A stretch of DNA of 21,875 bases, from assembly GCA_035763085.1 (NCBI GenBank), contig DASUBV010000363.1, positions 1-21,875 on the forward strand. Direction: 5' to 3'. A model generated the notes under the pieces. It saw only the letters and a program-made list of their open reading frames with translations, searched no databases and was not told where the DNA came from. Shown here piece after piece: positions 1 through 7,068 of this stretch (position 1 is the first letter of the stretch; the number at the start of each line of letters is the position of its first letter). The stretch comes from DASUBV01 sp035763085. GTDB taxonomy: Bacteria; Actinomycetota; Actinomycetes; Streptosporangiales; Streptosporangiaceae. The position numbers were made by a program, and so were the translations under genes.

Positions 1-1
1 A

Positions 2-1279
2 GGGGACTTCCTCGCCGCCACGGACTTTGCCCGCCGGGTCCTGACGAAGTGGTCAGCGGGCGCGCAGACCCAGCCTGAGGACTTGCTGTCTGTACGACGC
101 CATCTCGGTGACATCTTGCGGGCGTCCGGTCAGTATCGCGAGGCCTACCAACTCAGCGCTTCTACGGTCGAGGAAGCTACAGTGCTGCTCGGCCCTGACC
201 ATGACCTGACGCTGCGGGCCATCAACAGTCACGGCGCCGACCTGCGCGCCGCCGGCGAGTTCCCCGCGGCCTGCAATCTGGACTCCGAGAATGTCACCAG
301 ACACCAGCGCGTCCTGCCCGCCAGCGACCGACGCATCCTGAGAGCCCAGAACAATCTCGCCGTGGACCTAGTACTCCTCGGCCGCTACGTCGAGGCAGCC
401 GCTATCCACCTGCATGTTTACCGCGAGGGTCTCAGCGTCTACGAGAGGGATGACCACCCGTCGGTCCTCATCTCACGGATCAACCACGCCTGCGCCGTCC
501 GCCTGTCTGGGCAGTACGCCGATGCCGCCGCGATGGCTAGGGATACCCATGCCGCCAGCCGGAAACAACTAGGCGTTAGTCACCCGATAACACTTTTCGC
601 CGCAACGGACCTGGCCATCGCCTTGCGGCGGGAACAGGGTGGCGCCGCCGTGCTAGATGAAGTGAAAGATCTGCTCGGGCGGCACCGGAAGATGCGTGGT
701 GAGGAGAACCCCGACAGTTTGGCCGCAACCATCGCGCTAGCCAATACGCTGCAGGAAGCGGGCGAATTCGCTGCCGCTGGCCCTCTGATCGACGTGGCCA
801 GGGCGAGCTACGCGCATGTCTTCAGGCCGGAGCATCCCTATGCGCTTAGCTGCGTGGCCACCCAGGCCGTGCTGGGCCGCTTGGGCGGCGACGCCCGGAC
901 AGCAAGAAACCTGGATGAGATGGCGCTGGCGCGCCTGACTGCCGACTTGGGCCCGGACCACCCGCAGACGCTTGGCTGCGAAATGGGACTAGCCAGCGAC
1001 CTGGCTGCTCTCGGCGAGACCGAGGCAGCCCGAGAACGCGGCCTCGCTGTGGTCGCCCGGATGAAGAGAATGCTGCCCGTCGGTCATCCGGTAACGATCG
1101 CGGCCGAACTCAACCTGGCGGTTGACTCACATTCCCTCGGCCTCTCAACTGAGGCCGATGCGATGCGCGCAGATGCGCTTACGGCTCTCTCCGAGGCGGT
1201 TGGGGCCGACCATCCGGAGGTCCAGGCTGCCCGCACTCGGCAGCGTCTGGAATACACCTTCGATCCGCCCCCCACCTAA
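2..1279 (+). CDS. FxsT-like tetratricopeptide repeat protein (5' truncated by window edge)
   Basis: The reading frame is open from base 2 to the TAA at 1277-1279, giving about 425 residues of a C-terminal part; the real start lies left of the window. A TTG at 83 is only an internal codon, because the same repeat pattern already runs upstream of it. The protein is built of repeats of about 42 residues of the TPR_10/TPR_12 (kinesin-light-chain-like) kind, with recurring N-A-x-x-L-x-x-x-G-x-Y/F-x-E/A-A helices and linkers such as GPDHDLTLRA, RDDHPSVL, GVSHPITL, GPDHPQTLG and GADHPEVQA. Such proteins, often with an N-terminal NB-ARC-type NTPase domain that would lie outside this window, are named FxSxx-COOH system TPR proteins when next to FxsB genes. 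That assignment rests on the adjacent FxsB-type radical SAM and HExxH genes. Its role is unknown; a scaffold or sensor is a guess. It converges with the HExxH gene and their stop codons overlap. Confidence 0.8.
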   Translation, partial: GDFLAATDFARRVLTKWSAGAQTQPEDLLSVRRHLGDILRASGQYREAYQLSASTVEEATVLLGPDHDLTLRAINSHGADLRAAGEFPAACNLDSENVTRHQRVLPASDRRILRAQNNLAVDLVLLGRYVEAAAIHLHVYREGLSVYERDDHPSVLISRINHACAVRLSGQYADAAAMARDTHAASRKQLGVSHPITLFAATDLAIALRREQGGAAVLDEVKDLLGRHRKMRGEENPDSLAATIALANTLQEAGEFAAAGPLIDVARASYAHVFRPEHPYALSCVATQAVLGRLGGDARTARNLDEMALARLTADLGPDHPQTLGCEMGLASDLAALGETEAARERGLAVVARMKRMLPVGHPVTIAAELNLAVDSHSLGLSTEADAMRADALTALSEAVGADHPEVQAARTRQRLEYTFDPPPT

Positions 1280-2601
1280 GCCTCATGCAGGCGACGCCAC
1301 TGCTCGCGGTGCATCATCGCAGCTGTACGGGCCAATCTGGCTGCCTCCGAAGGGACCGACGCGCGGCCCCGCAGTTGCACGGTGGCCTCCATCCCGGCCA
1401 GGAATCGGCGGCCCAGCCCGGTAAGGCTGCCACTGGTGGCTAGATCGCGGACCGCGCCTGCCGTTGCGGAGTGCCAACGTGCGAACTCAGCATGTGCAGA
1501 GAGAGCTAGCTCACCCGTTTCGTGCTGCCGCTGTCTTTGCCAGTAGCCTGCCACGCCAAGAAACGCGTACGTCCCGTGCAAGAGGGCCGCAATCGGCCGC
1601 GGATCGTCGCGCCAGGGAGCGTAATAGCGGGCACTTGTCGCGGTAGGGCGAACCAGTGCCACGAGGTCGAGGAGCGCGGCAAGCTTGGCGTGCTGGACCT
1701 CGTGCGTGAGCGCCAGTGCCAGGGAACGCCCGTCCCGCGGCAGCGACATCGCGACGCAGCCGAATGTGTCGCGAGACGTCGCGTGAGCCTGAGCCTGGCT
1801 GGGTGCGGCGATCGCCAGCGGGGTCAGGACCGTCACCATGGCAAAGACCTCCCCCGCCACCCGCTGGTGATGTGTCACCAGCATGCCTATCGCCTCATTC
1901 AGGCGAGCAGCTAGCGCCAATAGCTCTCCGCCGGTGAGTCGGCCGCCGACACCGGGAAAGGCCGCGAATCGGTACGGGTCGATGTCATCGACCATAAGAC
2001 GCAGGGTTCGCCCGCCCGCATGAGCCGAAATCCGGCGAATGGCCTGCCAGCCGGGCCCGTCCTGACAAGGATCCTGCGGGAGCCTGATGCGGTCGCCGCC
2101 CGCGCTGATCTCGACTCCTGCCCGGGTTACCTCGATCTCAGCGCGGCCGCTGACGCGAGCAGAGGGCAAGCATGCCCGGCCGAGTGAGGGAATCATCACC
2201 CACGCGTCATCGGCAGCCACTATCGAGCGATACGGTATCCCGGCGCGGACGGCAGCAGCCGCAACCACGCCCGACATCCGCCTGGCTGGCAAGTCAGCCG
2301 CGATCCCCGAGCTCAGTTGCTGGATGGCCTCAGCAGCCCAGGCCGCGACAGCTGGCTGCATGACGACTGCCTCGACGGCGCCGGCTGACTGCCGCTGGAT
2401 GTCGGCCAGGGTCCAGTAAGCCTGGGTGAACTCATCGGCACAGGGATGTGCTGCGGCCCGCGCTGCCTCCACGACACCGCGAAGTAGAAGCAGGTGCTTT
2501 GTGCGCTCGGCCGCCGCCAGCCAGCGGCCCGCTGCTTCGCCGCCATGGCCTCGCGACAGTGCGGCGAATAAGGTGCCCGGAATTACATACGAGTTCGCCA
2601 C
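1276..2601 (-). CDS. HExxH-motif protein, putative alpha-ketoglutarate-dependent peptide beta-hydroxylase
   Basis: The protein has 441 residues from a GTG start. The diagnostic block is LTHEVQHAKL, with H300-E301-x-x-H304, followed by a second conserved-looking block around W330-R-D-D-P-R-P and H342-G-T-Y, which would supply further metal or cosubstrate ligands. Despite the zinc-protease-like motif, proteins of this family next to radical SAM RiPP enzymes are known as aKG-HExxH peptide beta-hydroxylases, and versions fused to a radical SAM domain have been characterised. The N-terminal 250 residues are helical and alanine-rich with no other recognised domain. The start overlaps the end of the radical SAM gene by 19 bases, so the two are probably translationally coupled. 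A TGGTGGGA stretch just before the GTG may be the ribosome site. The family call is firm; the reaction is inferred, since no precursor peptide is visible to show a target residue. A metallopeptidase role is the main alternative. Confidence 0.82.
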   Translation of the reverse strand: MANSYVIPGTLFAALSRGHGGEAAGRWLAAAERTKHLLLLRGVVEAARAAAHPCADEFTQAYWTLADIQRQSAGAVEAVVMQPAVAAWAAEAIQQLSSGIAADLPARRMSGVVAAAAVRAGIPYRSIVAADDAWVMIPSLGRACLPSARVSGRAEIEVTRAGVEISAGGDRIRLPQDPCQDGPGWQAIRRISAHAGGRTLRLMVDDIDPYRFAAFPGVGGRLTGGELLALAARLNEAIGMLVTHHQRVAGEVFAMVTVLTPLAIAAPSQAQAHATSRDTFGCVAMSLPRDGRSLALALTHEVQHAKLAALLDLVALVRPTATSARYYAPWRDDPRPIAALLHGTYAFLGVAGYWQRQRQHETGELALSAHAEFARWHSATAGAVRDLATSGSLTGLGRRFLAGMEATVQLRGRASVPSEAARLARTAAMMHREQWRRLHEA

Positions 2602-3830
2602 GATCCCACCATCCGCGTCAGGTCTGCGTCAAGGCGACCAGCGATATGGGTAATCAACTGGGCGAGGTCAGCGCAGTAAACCGAGGGATTAAGAAACCCT
2701 GAGCCCGATCGGTAGCGATGCGCATAGTGCCCGCCGCCGCAGACGCGACGCAGCCGACATTGCTGACACGTCCCAGACAGTCCGGCCGCGCCAATCTGGC
2801 GAGCTGCCATCGCCGGGATTAGCAAAGCCTCGTCAAATGAATGATCACGGACGTGCAGCCCGGTAGCGGACGCGCCGGAAAAGGCAGACTTAAGGAAGTC
2901 TGATTGTTCAATGCTCCCGTCGGTCTCGATCACGACGACAGAGGCGGGTTCTAGGCCAATCCCTTCCATGTCAGCGCGGCCGATGAGCAGCGCCTGGATA
3001 ATTTGATCGAACAGCCTGATGGTGACATCCTGCGCAGGACTGCCATACCAGCTGTCAAAGATCTCGCAAAGCCACTCAGCGTACGGCGCTGCCGGGAACG
3101 CCGGCAGGCCAGGCGGTGGGTAAGCCCAGTTACCGTGCGGCAGCAGGAAGTCGATTGCTGGCGGCCCAAAGCTGAGCAGCGCCTGGTAGGTCTCGATCGG
3201 ATCGGCTTGCAGGTCAATGGTGCAGAGCAGGCCGCGGAAGAGGTGCCGGAACCGGCTCCCGCCCAGCAACTGGAGTCCCCGGACGACATCGCCATAACTG
3301 CCCTGCCCATCCCGGCGCCGCCGATGTCGGTCGTGATCAACTGCGGCTCCGTCCAGGCTCAGGCCCAGTTGGATTCCGAGACGGTCCAACTCTTCCAGGC
3401 GGCGTGATGTCAGAAGCACGCCATTGGTCTGCAGCACGACACGAAGTGTTGTTCCGTCCGGCAGGGCAGATCGCAACTTCACGACAATCCGCTCTAGCCG
3501 GTCCTGGCCAGCAAGCAGCGGTTCTCCACCATGGAGAATAACGCAGATCCGGGACAGTTTATGGGCCGCAGTATGTTCAGATATGCGCCGCGCACATAGG
3601 TCGATAACTTCCCTGGACATTCGCAGAGGCTGCTGCCGCCAGCCCTGGTCTGCCAACGTATACATATAACAGTAATCGCATGATAAGTTGCACCGGCTGT
3701 GTACTTTAACCACGAATTCGCGGAACGGCGCCGGCCGCCAGCCAGAATCCAGGAGGCGCTGTATCTCCAGCGTAGCGGGCCACTCCTGCGCCGCCTGAAT
3801 AGACATCGCCGGGTCAGAACTGCACGCCAC
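2583..3830 (-). CDS. fxsB: FxsB-type radical SAM/SPASM peptide maturase
   Basis: With the GTG start at 3830 the protein has 415 residues. The [4Fe-4S]/SAM site is C47-NLS-C51-DY-C54 in the context KVHSRCNLSCDYCYMY, typical of FxsB, followed by HGGEPLLAG (100-108). The C-terminal SPASM-like cluster region has C355-QQ-C358, C364 and C386. FxsB enzymes cross-link Phe to a residue two positions on, making three-residue cyclophanes on peptides ending in FxSxx. An alternative ATG start at 3806 (407 residues) is attractive because it lies just past the stop of the upstream SDR gene and keeps the whole family core; neither start has a strong Shine-Dalgarno, which suggests coupling to SDR translation. 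The gene overlaps the HExxH gene downstream. Unusually, no precursor gene lies directly upstream. The enzyme family is confident; the substrate is unknown. Confidence 0.85.
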   Translation of the reverse strand: MACSSDPAMSIQAAQEWPATLEIQRLLDSGWRPAPFREFVVKVHSRCNLSCDYCYMYTLADQGWRQQPLRMSREVIDLCARRISEHTAAHKLSRICVILHGGEPLLAGQDRLERIVVKLRSALPDGTTLRVVLQTNGVLLTSRRLEELDRLGIQLGLSLDGAAVDHDRHRRRRDGQGSYGDVVRGLQLLGGSRFRHLFRGLLCTIDLQADPIETYQALLSFGPPAIDFLLPHGNWAYPPPGLPAFPAAPYAEWLCEIFDSWYGSPAQDVTIRLFDQIIQALLIGRADMEGIGLEPASVVVIETDGSIEQSDFLKSAFSGASATGLHVRDHSFDEALLIPAMAARQIGAAGLSGTCQQCRLRRVCGGGHYAHRYRSGSGFLNPSVYCADLAQLITHIAGRLDADLTRMVGSWRTRM

Positions 3831-4575
3831 GGGTGAGGGCCCCGTCGACGAGCAGGTTAGCGCCGGTCATGAAGCTCGCCGCCGGGCTGGCCACGAACAC
3901 CGCCGCCCGCGCGATCTCCTCGGGCCGGGCCATCCGGCCGGTCGGGTTCAGGCCCATGGCCTGGCCGAACAGCTCCGGGTTGCTGGTCTCGATGTTGTGC
4001 CAGACGCCGCCGGTGAAGTAGGTGTTGCCCGGGGAGACGCTGTTGGCCCGGATGCCCGTGCCGGCTAGCTGGTAGGCCAGGCCCTGGGTGTAGTGGATGA
4101 TCGCCGCCTTGAACGTGCCGTACGGGCCGGCCGCGAAGTCGATCTCCCGGCCGGACACGCTGGCGATCGTCACGATCGAGGCCGCGTCGCTGCGCTCCAG
4201 GTACGGCATTGCCGCCTTGACCAGGCCGACCGTGCCCATCATGTCCGTGCTGAAGCTGGCCTGCCAGCTGGCCGTGTCGTCGGCGATGGCCAGCGCGCTC
4301 ACATTGGCCACCACGATGTCCACGCCGCCGAGCTCCTCGGCGGACTCCGCCACCCAGCGCTGCAGGGCCGCCTCGTCGGCCACGTCGGCCACCCGGCCCA
4401 CCACGTGCGCGCCGCCGTCGGCCAGCGCCGCGACCGTGGCGGCCACGTCGGCCTCGCTGCGCGCGCAGAACCCGACCGCCGCGCCCTCGGCAGCGAGCGT
4501 GTCCACGATGGCGCGCCCGATCCCCTTGGTGCCGCCCGTGACGAGAGCTCGCCGCCCCTGCAGGCCCAGATCCAC
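3814..4575 (-). CDS. SDR family NAD(P)-dependent oxidoreductase
   Basis: This is a classical short-chain dehydrogenase of 253 residues, the usual length. The cofactor site is TGGTKGIG (13-20), followed by the D65-V acidic position. The catalytic Ser lies in IASVSG (Ser139 or 141), with Y152 and K156 in YGTFK. The usual NNAG motif reads ANVS (90-93), a mild deviation. The C-terminal part has the common SPGNTYF, RMARPEEIA and TGANLLVDG blocks. The start is GTG, chosen for the strong AAAGGAGG six bases upstream. It lies 84 bases after the acetamidase-family gene and its TGA falls beside or inside the start of the radical SAM gene, so it may be read on one transcript with both. The substrate is not deducible; a role in hydroxy-acid or ketone metabolism with the neighbouring LldD-like enzyme is the simplest reading, and tailoring of a peptide is a more speculative one. 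Confidence 0.88.
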   Translation of the reverse strand: MDLGLQGRRALVTGGTKGIGRAIVDTLAAEGAAVGFCARSEADVAATVAALADGGAHVVGRVADVADEAALQRWVAESAEELGGVDIVVANVSALAIADDTASWQASFSTDMMGTVGLVKAAMPYLERSDAASIVTIASVSGREIDFAAGPYGTFKAAIIHYTQGLAYQLAGTGIRANSVSPGNTYFTGGVWHNIETSNPELFGQAMGLNPTGRMARPEEIARAAVFVASPAASFMTGANLLVDGALTRGVQF

Positions 4576-4659
4576 CTCGCGCCTCCTTTAGCTACGAAAG
4601 ACGCCCCAAAGTACCTTGGCCGCACGGCGGGCGCGCCCGCGCCGCACTGCGGCCCCGCC

Positions 4660-5661
4660 TTACCCCACCCGGGCGCCGATCCCGCGCAGCTGCCCGTGCA
4701 GGCCGCCGTAGGCCGCCGCCTGCGGCAGGTGCGCCTTGGCCACCTTGGCGACGGCACTGTAGTTGGCGTCCACCACGTTGGCCAGCGGCGCCTCGCTGGT
4801 CTGCGACAGCAGCTGGTAGGCATCCAGCTTGTCCAGCCCGTAGAGCTCGCTCAGCCAGGTCACCATAGCGACCTGGCTGACCCGCCAGGCGTCCTCCAGC
4901 GGGCGGCTCGATCCGACCACCATCAGGTGGCTGTCGGTCTCCAGGCGCGGCCAGGCCGGCCCGCCGCCCTTGATCAGGTCCGCGATGAGCGTGACGTTCA
5001 TCGCGCCTTCCACGGCCGTGCCGCACGCCTCGCCCTCGCCCTGCCGGTAGTGGCCGTCACCCACCGAGAACAGCGCGCCCTCGATGTTGACGCCCAGGTA
5101 GCAGGTCGCGCCGGCGCGCATCTCCGGGGTGTCCATGTTGCCGCCGAAGGTGTCGGGCACCAGCGAGGAGCGCACCTCGCCCGCGGCGGGCGCCACCCCG
5201 ACCGTGCCCAGCATGGGATCCATCGGCAGCGCCACCCGCAGCTCGCTGGACTGCGCCTGGAACGCCACGGTCTGCCGGGCGGAATCCACCTCGTAGATCC
5301 AGGTCCGCTCGGGCAGCGGGTCCTGCAGCGTGGCCGTCCGGTCCGTGCTGGTCAGCCCGCCGAACAGCGGGATGGTGCAGGACGCGCCGTAGTCACGGGC
5401 CGGGGTCAGGCTGACGAAGTGCAGCGCGAGAGTGTCTCCCGGCTCGGCACCCTCGACATAGAACGGGCCGGTCTGCGGGTTGACGAAGGGCATGTTCAGC
5501 GCCGCGCTCGGCAGGTCGGACGTGCTGGCGATGGTGCCGCAGAACGCGTCCTCGGTCCACAGCCGCAGCATCGTGCCCGGCTGGATCTTCCGGACCGGCG
5601 CGACGCCGCCGAAGGTGAACGCGTACTGCTCGCGCTCCGGCCGGAACTCGATAACCTCCAT
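4660..5661 (-). CDS. Acetamidase/formamidase family protein
   Basis: The product has 333 residues, the normal length of the FmdA/AmdA family, which hydrolyses short-chain amides to the acid and ammonia. Family blocks visible are IPLFGGLTST (97-106), FGGNMDTPE (172-180) and GDGHYRQGEGE (201-211), the last with the metal-binding-type H-x-x-Q-G arrangement. The ATG start at 5661 has GAGGAAG about seven bases upstream; the frame stays open much further left on this strand (to about 6309), but that extension is Arg/Gly/Ala-rich antisense coding and is not part of the gene. The gene lies 80 bases after the LldD-like gene and 84 bases before the SDR gene, all on one strand. The natural substrate is unknown: many actinobacterial members are not experimentally assigned. 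There is no signal peptide, so it should be cytoplasmic. Confidence 0.88.
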   Translation of the reverse strand: MEVIEFRPEREQYAFTFGGVAPVRKIQPGTMLRLWTEDAFCGTIASTSDLPSAALNMPFVNPQTGPFYVEGAEPGDTLALHFVSLTPARDYGASCTIPLFGGLTSTDRTATLQDPLPERTWIYEVDSARQTVAFQAQSSELRVALPMDPMLGTVGVAPAAGEVRSSLVPDTFGGNMDTPEMRAGATCYLGVNIEGALFSVGDGHYRQGEGEACGTAVEGAMNVTLIADLIKGGGPAWPRLETDSHLMVVGSSRPLEDAWRVSQVAMVTWLSELYGLDKLDAYQLLSQTSEAPLANVVDANYSAVAKVAKAHLPQAAAYGGLHGQLRGIGARVG

Positions 5662-5741
5662 CGACCGACTTCCTCTCGCGCTCGGCTGCCCGTGCCTTCC
5701 AGCCCCGGTGCCTTCCGGCCCCCGTGCTCTCCCGGCCCGTG

Positions 5742-6977
5742 CTATCCCAGTCCGTGCTCTCCCGGCCCGCGCAGCGACACGTGCGACCGGTTCAGCTCGG
5801 CCACGCTGGCCACGCCCAGCAGCTGGAGCGTGCGCGTGACCTCGGCAGACAAGATGGCGATCGCCTTGTCCACCCCGCGCTCCCCGCCCGCCATCAGGCC
5901 GTACAGGAAGGCACGCCCGACCAGGCAGGCGCGCGCGCCCAGGGCCAGCGCGGCCACGATGTCCCCGCCGCTCATGATCCCGGTGTCCAGCAGCACCTCG
6001 GCCCGGTCCCCGACCGCGTCCACGATCGGCGCCAGCACCTCCAGCGTCCCGGCGGCCCGGTCCAGCTGACGGCCGCCGTGGGTGGACACGATGATCCCGT
6101 CCGCGCCGTGCTCCACCGCGGCCCGCGCGGCGTCGGCCGTGATGATGCCCTTGATCAGCAGCGGGCCGGGCCACAGCGCGCGCAGCCACTCGATGTCGGC
6201 GAACGTCACCGACGGGTCGAACATCGAGTTGACCAGCTCGGCCACGGTGCCGCGCCACTCCTGCAGGCTGGCGAACTCCAGCGGCTCGGTGCTCAGCAGG
6301 TTGATCCACCAGGCCGGGTGCAGCGCGGCGTCCAGCACGGTGGCCGGCGTCAGGGCGGGCGGGATGGTCAGGCCGTTGCGGACATCACGCATCCGCGCGC
6401 CCGCGACGGCCGTGTCGACGGTCAGTACCAGGGCCTCGAAGCCCGCCGCGCGGGCCCGCTCGACCAGGTCCTTGCCCGCCGCCCGGTCCCGCCACACGTA
6501 CAGCTGGAACCACTTGCGCGCGTCCGGGGCCTCCGCCGTGACCTGCTCGATGGAGGTCGTGCCCATCGTGGACAGCGTGAAGGTGATGCCGGCCCGCTGC
6601 GCGGCGCGGGCGGCCGCCCGCTCGCCCTCGTGGTGCATCATCCGGGTGAAGCCCGTCGGGGCCAGCCCGAAGGGCAGCGGCCAGCGGCGCCCGAGCACCA
6701 TGGTGGCGGTGTCGGCCGTGCTCACGTCGCGGAGCACGGCCGGATGGAACTCGGCCCGGGCAAAGGCAGCCCGCGCCCGGGCCAGGCTCAGCTCGCGCTC
6801 GGCCGCGCCGTCGGTGTAGTCGAAGACCGCGCGCGGGACCCGGCGCGCGGCGATGGCGCGCAGGTCAGCGATCGTGTGCGCGCGGCTCAGCCGTCGCTCG
6901 ACGGGATCGAGCGGAATCCGCTCGGGCCGCAGTAGCTGCTGGAACTCTGACCATCGCGGGGCTCGCCGGCGTACCAA
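5742..6977 (-). CDS. lldD: LldD2-like FMN-dependent alpha-hydroxy-acid (L-lactate) dehydrogenase
   Basis: The product has 411 residues with the layout of mycobacterial LldD2: an N-terminal RRRAPRWSEFQQLL segment, PRAVFDYTDGAAERE (48-62), PFGLAPTGFTRMMHHEGE (102-119), KWFQLYVWRD (155-164), LTVDTAVAGARMRDVRNG (185-202), LLIKGI (273-278), and the active-site loop STHGGRQLD with the catalytic base His300 and Arg303, ending in GRAFLYGLMAGGERGV. It oxidises L-lactate or a related 2-hydroxy acid to the 2-keto acid with FMN, passing electrons to quinone or oxygen. The start is TTG at 6977, because AAGGAGGG lies five bases before it; the frame also opens upstream to 7088 without a good ribosome site. 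The residue before the catalytic His is Thr, where Asn is almost invariant. It heads the group with the acetamidase and SDR. Lactate is the likely substrate but glycolate or mandelate are possible. Confidence 0.88.
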   Translation of the reverse strand: MVRRRAPRWSEFQQLLRPERIPLDPVERRLSRAHTIADLRAIAARRVPRAVFDYTDGAAERELSLARARAAFARAEFHPAVLRDVSTADTATMVLGRRWPLPFGLAPTGFTRMMHHEGERAAARAAQRAGITFTLSTMGTTSIEQVTAEAPDARKWFQLYVWRDRAAGKDLVERARAAGFEALVLTVDTAVAGARMRDVRNGLTIPPALTPATVLDAALHPAWWINLLSTEPLEFASLQEWRGTVAELVNSMFDPSVTFADIEWLRALWPGPLLIKGIITADAARAAVEHGADGIIVSTHGGRQLDRAAGTLEVLAPIVDAVGDRAEVLLDTGIMSGGDIVAALALGARACLVGRAFLYGLMAGGERGVDKAIAILSAEVTRTLQLLGVASVAELNRSHVSLRGPGEHGLG

Positions 6978-7068
6978 GGCACCCTCCTTCTGGGCCAGTC
7001 TGTCCCGCTGATCACGGCTCCCGCAAGCATCAAGATCGCGCCAGCCGTGCCGCGACGGCCTGCCAGCG

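Noticed and set aside
2313..3830. Short frames inside the radical SAM and HExxH genes as possible precursor peptides
   Set aside because: None ends in F-x-S-x-x or has an own ribosome site; all are antisense or out-of-frame with strong coding sequence.
4093..6069. A long open frame on the + strand opposite the SDR and acetamidase genes
   Set aside because: Its translation is Arg/His/Gly/Ala-rich without any domain, and it lies antisense to three genes with clear family motifs; it is a side effect of GC-rich third positions.
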